The position numbers were made by a program, and so were the translations under genes. The notes below the pieces were generated by a model that saw only the letters and a program-made list of their open reading frames with translations, made no database searches and was not told the origin of the DNA. Shown here one piece after another: positions 1-5,296 of a DNA stretch of 8,061 bases. Position 1 is the first letter of the stretch. Each line of letters begins with the position of its first letter. Source of the stretch: Desulfurococcales archaeon (GTDB lineage: Archaea > Thermoproteota > Thermoprotei_A > Sulfolobales > Desulfurococcaceae); assembly GCA_015522345.1 (NCBI GenBank), contig WAML01000175.1, forward strand, positions 1-8,061, written 5' to 3'.

Positions 1-456
1 GCTCTAGAAGTAGATGGAAGCGTCATAGGCAATGTATCTAATAGCCAAGTAGTAGCTATAGCTATACCTATTAAATTAAGTAGTGGTAAAAACCCTGTCG
101 ACCTAAATAAAGTAGCTATTACACTAACAGTAGAGGACAAAACAGTATACATAAACAGTATAAATATAAAAACTAATCCAAGCACTAATGTATTCGATCA
201 AAGTAACTTGCAGGATAGTCAGGGCAATACATATGCAGCAGCTTTCCTAAAGTATGTTGGTGATAACGATAATCTAGTCGAAGTTAACGAGAAATGGGTA
301 CTTGTGATAGACTTGAACAACACTTCAGTACTTGGACAAGGTCTTGATGCATACAAGACTGTAGTAGTTGAGATTAAGCCACCAACTGGAGCACCACTAA
401 CAGTAGAGAGAATGATACCACCACAGCTAAGCAATAGCGTAGTACTACTAGGCTAA
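1..456 (+). CDS. arlB: Archaellin (archaeal flagellin), 5'-truncated by the window edge
   Basis: Frame 1 is open from base 1 to a TAA at 454-456, giving the last 151 residues of an archaellin, the filament subunit of the archaellum outside the cell. The first residues, ALEVDGSV, match residues 57-64 of the complete archaellin downstream, so about 56 N-terminal residues (leader and hydrophobic assembly helix) lie outside the window and the full protein would be near 207 residues. The C-terminal block EIKPPTGAPLTVER, followed by PP and ending in LG, is shared with the downstream paralog, while the central part (for example LTVEDKTVYINS) is not. Sequons visible for N-glycosylation are NVS near the start and the overlapping NNT/NTS in the DLNNTSV segment. 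The next archaellin starts 27 bases after the stop, so the two are probably co-transcribed. An internal ATG at 208 is not the start, because the frame is homologous upstream of it. Confidence 0.9.
   Translation, partial: ALEVDGSVIGNVSNSQVVAIAIPIKLSSGKNPVDLNKVAITLTVEDKTVYINSINIKTNPSTNVFDQSNLQDSQGNTYAAAFLKYVGDNDNLVEVNEKWVLVIDLNNTSVLGQGLDAYKTVVVEIKPPTGAPLTVERMIPPQLSNSVVLLG
370..410 (+). repeat. Direct repeat, copy 1 (archaellin 3' end)
   Basis: This 41-base stretch, coding for EIKPPTGAPLTVER, recurs at 1123-1163 with one mismatch. The first 38 bases are identical, including every third codon position, whereas the middle of the two archaellins differs strongly. That pattern suggests recent recombination or gene conversion at the 3' ends rather than protein-level conservation alone. 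Confidence 0.9.
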
Positions 457-468
457 AACAACCAACAA

Positions 469-477
469 GGCGGTGAT
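469..477 (+). promoter_or_regulatory. Shine-Dalgarno site of the second archaellin
   Basis: GGCGGTGAT lies 6 bases before the ATG at 484 and matches the archaeal consensus GGAGGTGATC in all but one position. It sits inside the 27-base gap after the previous stop. No TATA box fits in that gap, so the second archaellin is probably translated from a message started further upstream. Confidence 0.7.
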
Positions 478-483
478 GCCATC

Positions 484-1209
484 ATGGCCAAGCGCAAATA
501 TAGGGCAATAGTTGGTATTGAAGCAGCTATAGTATTGATAGCATTCGTAATAGTAGCAGCAGCACTAGCATTCGTAACACTAAACATGGGATTCTTCACA
601 ACACAAAAAAGCCAACAAGTAATATCGAGCGGCCTAAAAGAAGCTAGTACCGCTCTAGAGGTAGACGGGAGTGTACTAGCATATAGTGCCACCGGTTCCA
701 AAGTAAACTTCACTATCATACCACTAAGGGTGAGCCCTGGAAGAGGATCAGTAGACCTAGACCCTAGTAGAGCAGCAATAATATACTGGCTATCGGATGC
801 CGGATCATTCGCTGACATCTACAAATACTATGGATTCGTGGAGTATGATAGCACTCTAAATCAATACAATTTAACAGTATACGATGAATCCGGCAGTGCA
901 TGGATAACGGATGCCGACATAGGAACAGCAATCAACACTACTGCTATATGGGATGCCATAACAACTCAGTTCGGAGCAAACAAGCCTGCTGTAGTAGCAG
1001 TAATGATATGGATCGACTATACATCAACTGATACCAACCTAGACCTAGGAGAAAAAGCAATGCTAATGGTAATATTCTATGACACAAGTGTACAGCCCAG
1101 TGAATACGACCAAGTAAAGTTCGAGATTAAGCCACCAACTGGAGCACCACTAACAGTAGAAAGGTCAATGCCCCCAGGCATAGGTACTGGAGTAATAGAC
1201 CTAGGCTAA
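484..1209 (+). CDS. arlB: Archaellin (archaeal flagellin), complete
   Basis: This is a 241-residue archaellum filament subunit. Residues 1-8 (MAKRKYRA) form a short basic class III leader; by alignment with crenarchaeal archaellins, the prepilin-type peptidase PibD/ArlK would cut after Ala8, leaving IVGIEAAIVLIAFVIVAAAL as the hydrophobic helix that packs the filament core. The stretch NMGFFTTQKSQQV after the helix is typical of Sulfolobus and Desulfurococcales archaellins. Asn-X-Thr sequons occur at N75 (NFT), N129 (NLT) and N151 (NTT), consistent with the N-glycosylation known for archaellins. The C-terminus repeats the upstream paralog's EIKPPTGAPLTVER block almost to the base. The start is fixed by the leader and by the GGCGGTGAT site upstream. 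No other arl genes (motor, platform) follow within the window; oligo-T tracts come directly after the stop. Confidence 0.96.
   Translation: MAKRKYRAIVGIEAAIVLIAFVIVAAALAFVTLNMGFFTTQKSQQVISSGLKEASTALEVDGSVLAYSATGSKVNFTIIPLRVSPGRGSVDLDPSRAAIIYWLSDAGSFADIYKYYGFVEYDSTLNQYNLTVYDESGSAWITDADIGTAINTTAIWDAITTQFGANKPAVVAVMIWIDYTSTDTNLDLGEKAMLMVIFYDTSVQPSEYDQVKFEIKPPTGAPLTVERSMPPGIGTGVIDLG
1123..1163 (+). repeat. Direct repeat, copy 2 (archaellin 3' end)
   Basis: Second copy of the 41-base repeat, 40 of 41 bases identical to 370-410. The only difference is a synonymous GAG to GAA change in the glutamate codon before the final arginine. Confidence 0.9.
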
Positions 1210-1213
1210 AGAC

Positions 1214-1246
1214 TTTTTCCCAAACCCTCAATCCAATATATTTTTT
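1214..1246 (+). terminator. Oligo-T termination region after the archaellins
   Basis: Just after the archaellin stop (1209) come a run of five T (1214-1218) and a run of six T (1241-1246) on the coding strand. Archaeal RNA polymerase terminates at such oligo-T tracts without needing a hairpin, and no clear stem-loop is seen. The second tract overlaps a possible TATA box for the next gene. Confidence 0.5.
1235..1242 (+). promoter_or_regulatory. Possible TATA box for the membrane peptide / zinc-ribbon unit
   Basis: The AT-rich element AATATATT fits an archaeal TATA box. Transcription would start about 25 bases downstream, near 1263-1268, leaving a leader just long enough to hold the Shine-Dalgarno site at 1275. 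It overlaps the second oligo-T tract of the preceding genes, so the assignment is tentative. Confidence 0.35.
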
Positions 1247-1274
1247 CTCAAAACCGCTACATATACTCAAAGCT

Positions 1275-1279
1275 GGTGG
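1275..1279 (+). promoter_or_regulatory. Shine-Dalgarno site selecting the ATG at 1285
   Basis: GGTGG ends 5 bases before the ATG at 1285. It overlaps an in-frame GTG at 1276, which would otherwise give a three-residue-longer protein. The same GGTG core precedes other starts in this window, so the ATG is preferred. Confidence 0.5.
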
Positions 1280-1284
1280 CATAT

Positions 1285-1503
1285 ATGAAGGTAATAAAGA
1301 TAACTATAATAATGCTCACTCTCTCAGGCTTATTCGCCACTATTGGTGGAGGTCTCTTAGCTTATGCATTTAATACGCTCCTTACGAATCTAGGCTTTAT
1401 ATACAGGCTAGCTGGCTTCGTTGGCGGATTAGTTTTGATGCTCATAGGCTCGCATATGTTAATTGTAGGGATCGACACATTGAGAGAACTCAGGGGGAGA
1501 TAG
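1285..1503 (+). CDS. Small two-helix membrane protein of unknown function
   Basis: This is a 72-residue hydrophobic protein that I do not recognise. Two membrane helices are evident, roughly residues 5-29 (glycine-rich in GLFATIGGGLLAYAF) and 40-63 (LAGFVGGLVLMLIGSHMLIVG), joined by a short loop with FIYR. The tail TLRELRGR is charged and, with the basic N-terminus, suggests both ends face the cytoplasm. The ATG at 1285 is chosen over an in-frame GTG at 1276 because a GGTGG ribosome-binding site lies 5 bases upstream of the ATG. The zinc-ribbon gene begins 2 bases after its TAG stop, so the two are almost certainly translated from one message. A role beside that protein is likely, but nothing in the sequence says which. 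A composition typical of small membrane peptides makes distant homology hard to judge. Confidence 0.7.
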   Translation: MKVIKITIIMLTLSGLFATIGGGLLAYAFNTLLTNLGFIYRLAGFVGGLVLMLIGSHMLIVGIDTLRELRGR

Positions 1504-1505
1504 AG

Positions 1506-1772
1506 ATGAAGTTCTGTCCAGTATGCCATAGTGTAATGATACCTGTTAAATCACTTACGGAAGGATATCTAGTGTGTATAAAATGTGGCTATTCCATAAA
1601 AATTTCTGATGGATTACTGGAGGAATACAAGTATACTATAAGGACATTCAAGAAAATAAGAACAAGTAAACCAATTGTAAAAACAAAGGATGAAAAACAC
1701 AAAGAGTTGTTAGAGCTTGTTAGAGAAGAGACAAGAGAAATTAGAGATAAAATATTATCTGAGCAATTATAG
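1506..1772 (+). CDS. Small single zinc-ribbon protein, resembling the N-terminal half of TFS/RpoM
   Basis: This is an 88-residue protein with one C4 zinc ribbon: C4-P-V-C7 and C24-I-K-C27-G-Y, opening with MKFCPVC. This matches the N-terminal ribbon of archaeal transcript-cleavage factor TFS and RNA polymerase subunit RPB9/RPA12. Those proteins are about 110 residues long and carry a second C-terminal ribbon with catalytic Asp-Glu. Here the second ribbon is absent and is replaced by a basic linker (FKKIRTSKPIVKTK) and a charged helix at 55-88, likely coiled-coil. Transcript cleavage is therefore not expected; binding to RNA polymerase or another protein is possible. The start follows a GGGGGAG Shine-Dalgarno site (1493-1499) inside the end of the preceding gene, and the 2-base gap implies translational coupling to the membrane peptide. 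It could equally be a generic zinc-ribbon protein unrelated to transcription. Confidence 0.78.
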   Translation: MKFCPVCHSVMIPVKSLTEGYLVCIKCGYSIKISDGLLEEYKYTIRTFKKIRTSKPIVKTKDEKHKELLELVREETREIRDKILSEQL

Positions 1773-1788
1773 CTTGGGAGGAAATATC

Positions 1789-1793
1789 AAAAA
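1789..1793 (-). terminator. Short oligo-T tract after the KaiC-like gene (minus strand)
   Basis: On the minus strand, about 20 bases beyond the TAA of the KaiC-like gene, the sequence reads ATATTTTTGATATTT, with five consecutive T. This fits a weak archaeal oligo-T terminator in the 39-base gap between the two convergent genes. The evidence is the tract and its position only. Confidence 0.3.
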
Positions 1794-1811
1794 TATTAAT
1801 TGCGTTATTAA

Positions 1812-3176
1812 TTATGTCTCTCGTTTTATGACTATTCTGCCATTAATGAACGTTATCTCCCGGTATTTATTATCAATATAACCAGTACCCCTATTCCTTA
1901 TAACGGCTATTTGGCGTATGAGATTGTTGTCCCTTTCTGTATATCTTGTAGCAATGACTATATCAGCTAGTTTATCTAGTCCGTAGGGATCATCTAATAC
2001 GCTTCCTTGATGCGTGTATACTATTATTTCTGTAATATTCATTGCTTTTATAGTGTTTAAGAACATTACCATAAATCTTTTCCTCTCAGTTTCTTCCATG
2101 AGTTCTAGTAGAGTTTCAACTCCTACTGCTATTCTTAGGTCTGGTCTTTTTCTGCTTAGATATTCTATTAAGTAGGTGTATAGTGTTGTTGAAGAAGAAT
2201 ATACTGGGTTAACACTAGTTACTATTAGCTTATTTTCTAATTCCTTGAAGTTATAACCTAGTTGTTTTATATATCTTATTATTTGGTCTCTACTTTCTTT
2301 ATAACTAGTAAACCAGATCTTCCTTCCTTTAATGGCATTGTTTATAGCTATAGTTAGTGCAAGCAATGTCTTATATGTGCCTATAGGGCCTTTAATAATA
2401 GTTATTGAGCCAACAGGTATTCCACCGCCAAGCATTTGATCTAATTCCTTTACACCAGTAGTAATTACTGCTTCATTGTATGTTCCCCTGAAGACCCTTA
2501 AGTACTTGTATGGAGAGTATATTCTTATACCGCCTCTAGATATTTCATAAGGTATTCTCGCTGGAACATAACGTGTATATCTAGACTTTGTTACAATCAA
2601 ATACTTTAGCTCGTAGTCGCCTTGTAATTCTTTATTCAATTCAATAATTATATCAGAATATTCCTCAAATGATGGAATACGTGTTGCTTTATATAGTGTT
2701 TCCTTTATTAGTAACAACATAGCACCAGATTTCTTCACACGACCAATTAACTCCGTAAGCACGCTATAGAATTCTTCAACGGACAACATTGACTGTATCA
2801 TATCTATAGAATCTATTACTATTCTGGAAACTTTTTCCCTAGTAACAAGGTTCATCATATTATCTAGTACGTAGAGCAGATTTTCCTTACCTCCATGAAG
2901 CGATATGTGGAAGTAATAGAATCCTTTATCTAAATAGTTACTAAGATCTATTCCTAAGATTGCTGCTTTTTCAAGAAATTCTTCAATAGTCTCTAAAGTA
3001 TTGACGTATATTACTTTTTCATTGTTTTTAAGACCTGTATAGATGAATTGTATTCCAAAAGTAGTTTTACCAGCTCCTGGAGGTCCTTTAACAAGTATTA
3101 TGGACCCACATATACCGTCGGGAAATACTGTTTCAATGCCTTCTATGCCTAATTCTCCACAGACAATAACTCTCAT
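1812..3176 (-). CDS. KaiC-like / RAD55-family ATPase with two RecA domains, second site degenerate
   Basis: This 454-residue protein carries two KaiC-type RecA-fold ATPase domains. Domain 1 has Walker A GPPGAGKT (31-38), NTLETIEE (59-66) in the place of the KaiC catalytic glutamates, and Walker B RIVIDSID (Asp122). Domain 2 opens with the KaiC signature TGVKELDQMLGGGIPVGS (240-257), but its Walker A is GPIGTYKT (263-270, Tyr for the usual Gly), the glutamate pair is YKES (292-295), and the Walker B region AVGVETL (350-356) has Gly where Asp is expected. Domain 1 thus looks active and domain 2 perhaps only structural or nucleotide-sensing. Archaeal KaiC-like proteins include signalling ATPases and the archaellum ATPase ArlH, which has a single domain; this double protein is not ArlH. 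The CII phosphosites of cyanobacterial KaiC are not recognisable. It is probably a cytoplasmic hexamer. The ATG follows a GTGAT ribosome site (3187-3183) and a good TATA box. Confidence 0.9.
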   Translation of the reverse strand: MRVIVCGELGIEGIETVFPDGICGSIILVKGPPGAGKTTFGIQFIYTGLKNNEKVIYVNTLETIEEFLEKAAILGIDLSNYLDKGFYYFHISLHGGKENLLYVLDNMMNLVTREKVSRIVIDSIDMIQSMLSVEEFYSVLTELIGRVKKSGAMLLLIKETLYKATRIPSFEEYSDIIIELNKELQGDYELKYLIVTKSRYTRYVPARIPYEISRGGIRIYSPYKYLRVFRGTYNEAVITTGVKELDQMLGGGIPVGSITIIKGPIGTYKTLLALTIAINNAIKGRKIWFTSYKESRDQIIRYIKQLGYNFKELENKLIVTSVNPVYSSSTTLYTYLIEYLSRKRPDLRIAVGVETLLELMEETERKRFMVMFLNTIKAMNITEIIVYTHQGSVLDDPYGLDKLADIVIATRYTERDNNLIRQIAVIRNRGTGYIDNKYREITFINGRIVIKRET

Positions 3177-3211
3177 GGATGTATCACTAATAATATAATT
3201 TTATCATTATT

Positions 3212-3223
3212 CCTTATATAATT
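3212..3223 (-). promoter_or_regulatory. TATA box of the KaiC-like gene
   Basis: The minus strand reads AATTATATAAGG, a good archaeal TATA box centred about 41 bases before the ATG at 3176. Starting some 26 bases downstream would place the RNA 5' end near 3191, giving a leader of about 15 bases that contains the GTGAT ribosome-binding site. The spacing is consistent throughout. Confidence 0.5.
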
Positions 3224-3250
3224 ATGATTTGGCCCATACATCATATACTG

Positions 3251-3263
3251 ATAACCGGGTTAT
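3251..3263. promoter_or_regulatory. Perfect 13-base palindrome in the divergent kaiC-like / cysC promoter region
   Basis: ATAACC-G-GGTTAT is a perfect inverted repeat around a central G. It lies in the gap between two divergent genes, about 30 bases upstream of the KaiC-like TATA box, where an operator would be expected. Its 11-base core TAACCGGGTTA recurs at 3403-3413 inside cysC. No regulator can be named. Confidence 0.4.
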
Positions 3264-3283
3264 TTAGATCAAATAACTACTAG

Positions 3284-3310
3284 GTATACAAATAATAATA
3301 CTATGTATAC
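3284..3310. repeat. Pair of GTATAC palindromes 21 bases apart upstream of cysC
   Basis: GTATAC occurs at 3284-3289 and again at 3305-3310, so the centres are 21 bases apart, close to two helical turns and on the same DNA face. Between them is the AT-rich AATAATAATA. The promoter of cysC must be nearby, as its start is at 3363, so this could be an operator pair or simply AT-rich promoter sequence. Confidence 0.25.
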
Positions 3311-3350
3311 TGTAACAATAATAGAGTAGTTGAGTATGCTGTATGAGAAT

Positions 3351-3357
3351 GGTGGAG
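3351..3357 (+). promoter_or_regulatory. Shine-Dalgarno site selecting the TTG start of cysC
   Basis: GGTGGAG ends 5 bases before an in-frame TTG at 3363. The in-frame TTG at 3330 and ATG at 3336 upstream lack a comparable site, and the conserved APS kinase sequence begins only after 3363. The ATG at 3359 is out of frame. Confidence 0.5.
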
Positions 3358-3362
3358 AATGC

Positions 3363-3920
3363 TTGACTTTCCAATGTTTAGATAAAGGATTTGTTATATG
3401 GTTAACCGGGTTACCTGGTAGTGGTAAAACTACTTTAGCTAATAATGTAGCCAGGATTCTCAAGCGCAACAACTATAGAGTAGAAGTTATAGATGGTGAT
3501 TGGGCTAGGAAAACAATTAGCTTAGGAGCTGGATATACTAGAGAAGAGAGAAGAATACATCTGCATAGAGTAGCATGGGTTGCTAGACTATTGGCCAGAA
3601 ATGGAGTAGTAGTTATATGTAGTTTTGTCTCACCATATAGAGATGTTAGAAAAATGATCCGAGACATAATTGAAGAAGAAGTCCCATTTATAGAAGTCTA
3701 TGTCAAATGTCCTCTAGAGGAGTGTATTAGAAGAGACCCTAAAGGATTATACAAGAAGGCTTTAAGAGGAGAAATACCTAATTTCACTGGAATAAGCGAT
3801 CCATACGAACCCCCGGAAAACCCTGAGGTAATTGTAGACACTCTAAACAATAGTGTTGAAGAAAATGTGGAAACTATAATCAAGTATATTAAGAACCGCT
3901 TCAATCTTGAAATACGTTAG
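3363..3920 (+). CDS. cysC: Adenylylsulfate (APS) kinase
   Basis: This cytoplasmic enzyme phosphorylates APS with ATP to make PAPS, the universal sulfonate donor. From the TTG at 3363 it has 185 residues, normal for single-domain APS kinases. Family motifs appear in order: P-loop GLPGSGKT (16-23), IDGD (43-46), the lid segment SFVSPYR (87-93) with the conserved serine, RDPKGLYKKA (124-133), and FTGISDPYEPP (141-151) followed by NPEVIVDT. No ATP sulfurylase is fused or present in the window, so the APS source must be encoded elsewhere. The start is set by GGTGGAG 5 bases upstream; an in-frame TTG at 3330 or ATG at 3336 would add 11 or 9 residues with no family match. The phosphodiesterase gene follows after 32 bases, implying an operon. 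In an organism without assimilatory sulfate reduction, PAPS would most likely serve sulfation of glycans or other molecules, which is an inference. Confidence 0.93.
   Translation: MTFQCLDKGFVIWLTGLPGSGKTTLANNVARILKRNNYRVEVIDGDWARKTISLGAGYTREERRIHLHRVAWVARLLARNGVVVICSFVSPYRDVRKMIRDIIEEEVPFIEVYVKCPLEECIRRDPKGLYKKALRGEIPNFTGISDPYEPPENPEVIVDTLNNSVEENVETIIKYIKNRFNLEIR
3403..3413. repeat. Second copy of the 11-base palindrome core, inside cysC
   Basis: TAACCGGGTTA repeats exactly the core of the intergenic palindrome at 3251-3263, with centres 151 bases apart. Here it encodes Leu-Thr-Gly-Leu just before the P-loop, so conserved protein sequence may explain it by chance. The codons ACC and GGG, in a gene rich in A and T, are nonetheless notable. 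Confidence 0.3.
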
Positions 3921-3938
3921 AGACAATACGTGTTCTCG

Positions 3939-3944
3939 GTGGTA
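3939..3944 (+). promoter_or_regulatory. Shine-Dalgarno site of the phosphodiesterase gene
   Basis: GGTGGT lies 8 bases before the TTG at 3953 and supports that codon as the start. Family sequence (MKTIVIGLDCAPP) begins directly at it. Confidence 0.55.
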
Positions 3945-3952
3945 AAAACAAG

Positions 3953-5296
3953 TTGAAGACTATAGTAATAGGCTTAGACTGTGCTCCACCACGTATATTA
4001 TACGACGAATTAATAAATGAACTAAATTACTTAGGTCAACTAGTTAGTGAAGGAGAAAGATATATACTCCATTCTAGCCATCCACCAATAACTATACCTG
4101 CTTGGGCAGTAATGGCTACAGGTAAAACACCTGGAGAACTAGGACTATATGGATTCAGGCATAGGAAGCCAGGAACCTACGACCAAATATATATTGCTAA
4201 TTCAAAGCTTTTAAGAGAAGAACCCATATGGACTAGCCTAGGTAAACATGGATATAAGAGTATAATAGTGGGTGTACCTCCAACATATCCTCCTAAACCA
4301 CTTAGAGGCTACCTTATAAGCGACTTCATAACCCCCGATCCATCTAAACAATATACATGGCCTCCACAGTTAAAGAAAGAAATTGAGTCTCTAGTAGGCC
4401 CCTATATATTCGATATAGTTTATAGAAGCGAAGAAAAGGATCGTATAGCTAAAGAACTATGGAAGATGACTGAACAACACTTTAAAGTACTAAAATACTT
4501 AGTTGTAAATAAGAAATGGGATTTCCTATGGTTTGTAGAAATAGGAGTTGATAGACTACATCATGCTTTCTGGAAATACTGGGATCCACGACACCCCAAG
4601 TATATTCCCGGGAATGAGTACGAAGATGTTATACCTAGGTACTATAAGTTCTTAGACGAGAAAATAGGCGAGCTGCTCAATAGTATTAAGGAAAAAGACC
4701 TTCTAGTAATCATAGTATCAGACCATGGAGCTAAAGCTATGAAAGGCGCTTTCGCCATAAACCAGTGGCTAGAAGAAAAAGGCTTTCTAAAACTAAAGAA
4801 GAAACCAGAAAAACCAGGAACAGACCTATTACCTTCACTCATAGACTGGGAGCATACAATAGCCTGGGCTTGGGGAGGATATTATTCAAGAATATTCATA
4901 AACATTAAAGGAAGAGAGCCTAAAGGCACAGTACCTAAGGAGAAAGTAGATGATGTAATAACTGAGTTAAAGGAAGAGTTATCAAAATTAAAAGGACCCA
5001 ATGGAGAAACTTGGGACAATAGAGTATATACACCAAAAGAACTATATCCGATAGTACGCGGCGACCCCCCAGATATGATCGTCTACTTAGACGATTTAAG
5101 CTGGAGAGCCGCTGGCACCATAGGTTGGGAATCAAGTTATTTAGAAGAAAACGATAAAGGACCTGATGACGCTGTTCATGACTGGTATGGAGTATTTACT
5201 ATATATGATGGGGAAGAGAGAATAGATAAAGGATACAAAGGTATGATTGATATTATTAATGTAAGAGACAAGATCCTATCCTATATCTTACATTAG
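3953..5296 (+). CDS. Alkaline-phosphatase-superfamily phosphodiesterase / nucleotide pyrophosphatase
   Basis: This 447-residue predicted metal-dependent phosphodiesterase or phosphohydrolase belongs to the type I phosphodiesterase/nucleotide pyrophosphatase group. All superfamily metal ligands can be placed: Asp9 in IGLDCAPP, nucleophile Thr47 in PPITIPAWAVMATG, Asp200 and His204 in VDRLHHAFW, Asp257-His258 in VSDHGAKAM, and His409 in AVHDWYG. The Thr nucleophile, with no Cys-X-Pro-X-Arg motif, argues against a sulfatase. No signal peptide or membrane segment is seen, so it should be cytoplasmic. The TTG start has a GGTGGT site upstream and family sequence begins at once. It follows cysC by 32 bases, suggesting one transcript; substrates related to PAPS, PAP or another nucleotide or sugar phosphate are reasonable guesses, none shown by the sequence. 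Its TAG stop overlaps the TAA of the convergent glycosyltransferase gene by 4 bases in total gene span. Confidence 0.9.
   Translation: MKTIVIGLDCAPPRILYDELINELNYLGQLVSEGERYILHSSHPPITIPAWAVMATGKTPGELGLYGFRHRKPGTYDQIYIANSKLLREEPIWTSLGKHGYKSIIVGVPPTYPPKPLRGYLISDFITPDPSKQYTWPPQLKKEIESLVGPYIFDIVYRSEEKDRIAKELWKMTEQHFKVLKYLVVNKKWDFLWFVEIGVDRLHHAFWKYWDPRHPKYIPGNEYEDVIPRYYKFLDEKIGELLNSIKEKDLLVIIVSDHGAKAMKGAFAINQWLEEKGFLKLKKKPEKPGTDLLPSLIDWEHTIAWAWGGYYSRIFINIKGREPKGTVPKEKVDDVITELKEELSKLKGPNGETWDNRVYTPKELYPIVRGDPPDMIVYLDDLSWRAAGTIGWESSYLEENDKGPDDAVHDWYGVFTIYDGEERIDKGYKGMIDIINVRDKILSYILH

Noticed and set aside
453..818. 121-codon minus-strand open frame opposite the second archaellin
   Set aside because: It is antisense to a clearly homologous archaellin, has no ribosome site or domain, and reflects the codon bias of the sense gene.
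1776..1782. GGGAGGA, a strong Shine-Dalgarno-like sequence just after the zinc-ribbon stop
   Set aside because: No start codon follows at suitable spacing; the nearest ATG (1814) is over 30 bases away and its frame closes after five codons. It is treated as chance or a relic.
1795..1812. ATTAAT-TGCGTT-ATTAAT inverted repeat in the convergent gap
   Set aside because: The arms are six bases of pure A/T and are self-palindromic, so a stable hairpin is unlikely at high growth temperature; not called as a terminator.
1812..3176. Archaellum ATPase ArlH (FlaH) identity for the KaiC-like protein
   Set aside because: ArlH is a single RecA domain of about 230 residues encoded within the arl motor operon; this protein has two domains, 454 residues, and is transcribed toward the archaellins from a separate promoter.
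3953..5296. Sulfatase identity for the phosphodiesterase, suggested by its place after APS kinase
   Set aside because: There is no Cys/Ser-X-Pro-X-Arg formylglycine motif; the nucleophile position is Thr47 in the PPITIPAW context typical of phosphodiesterase/pyrophosphatase members.
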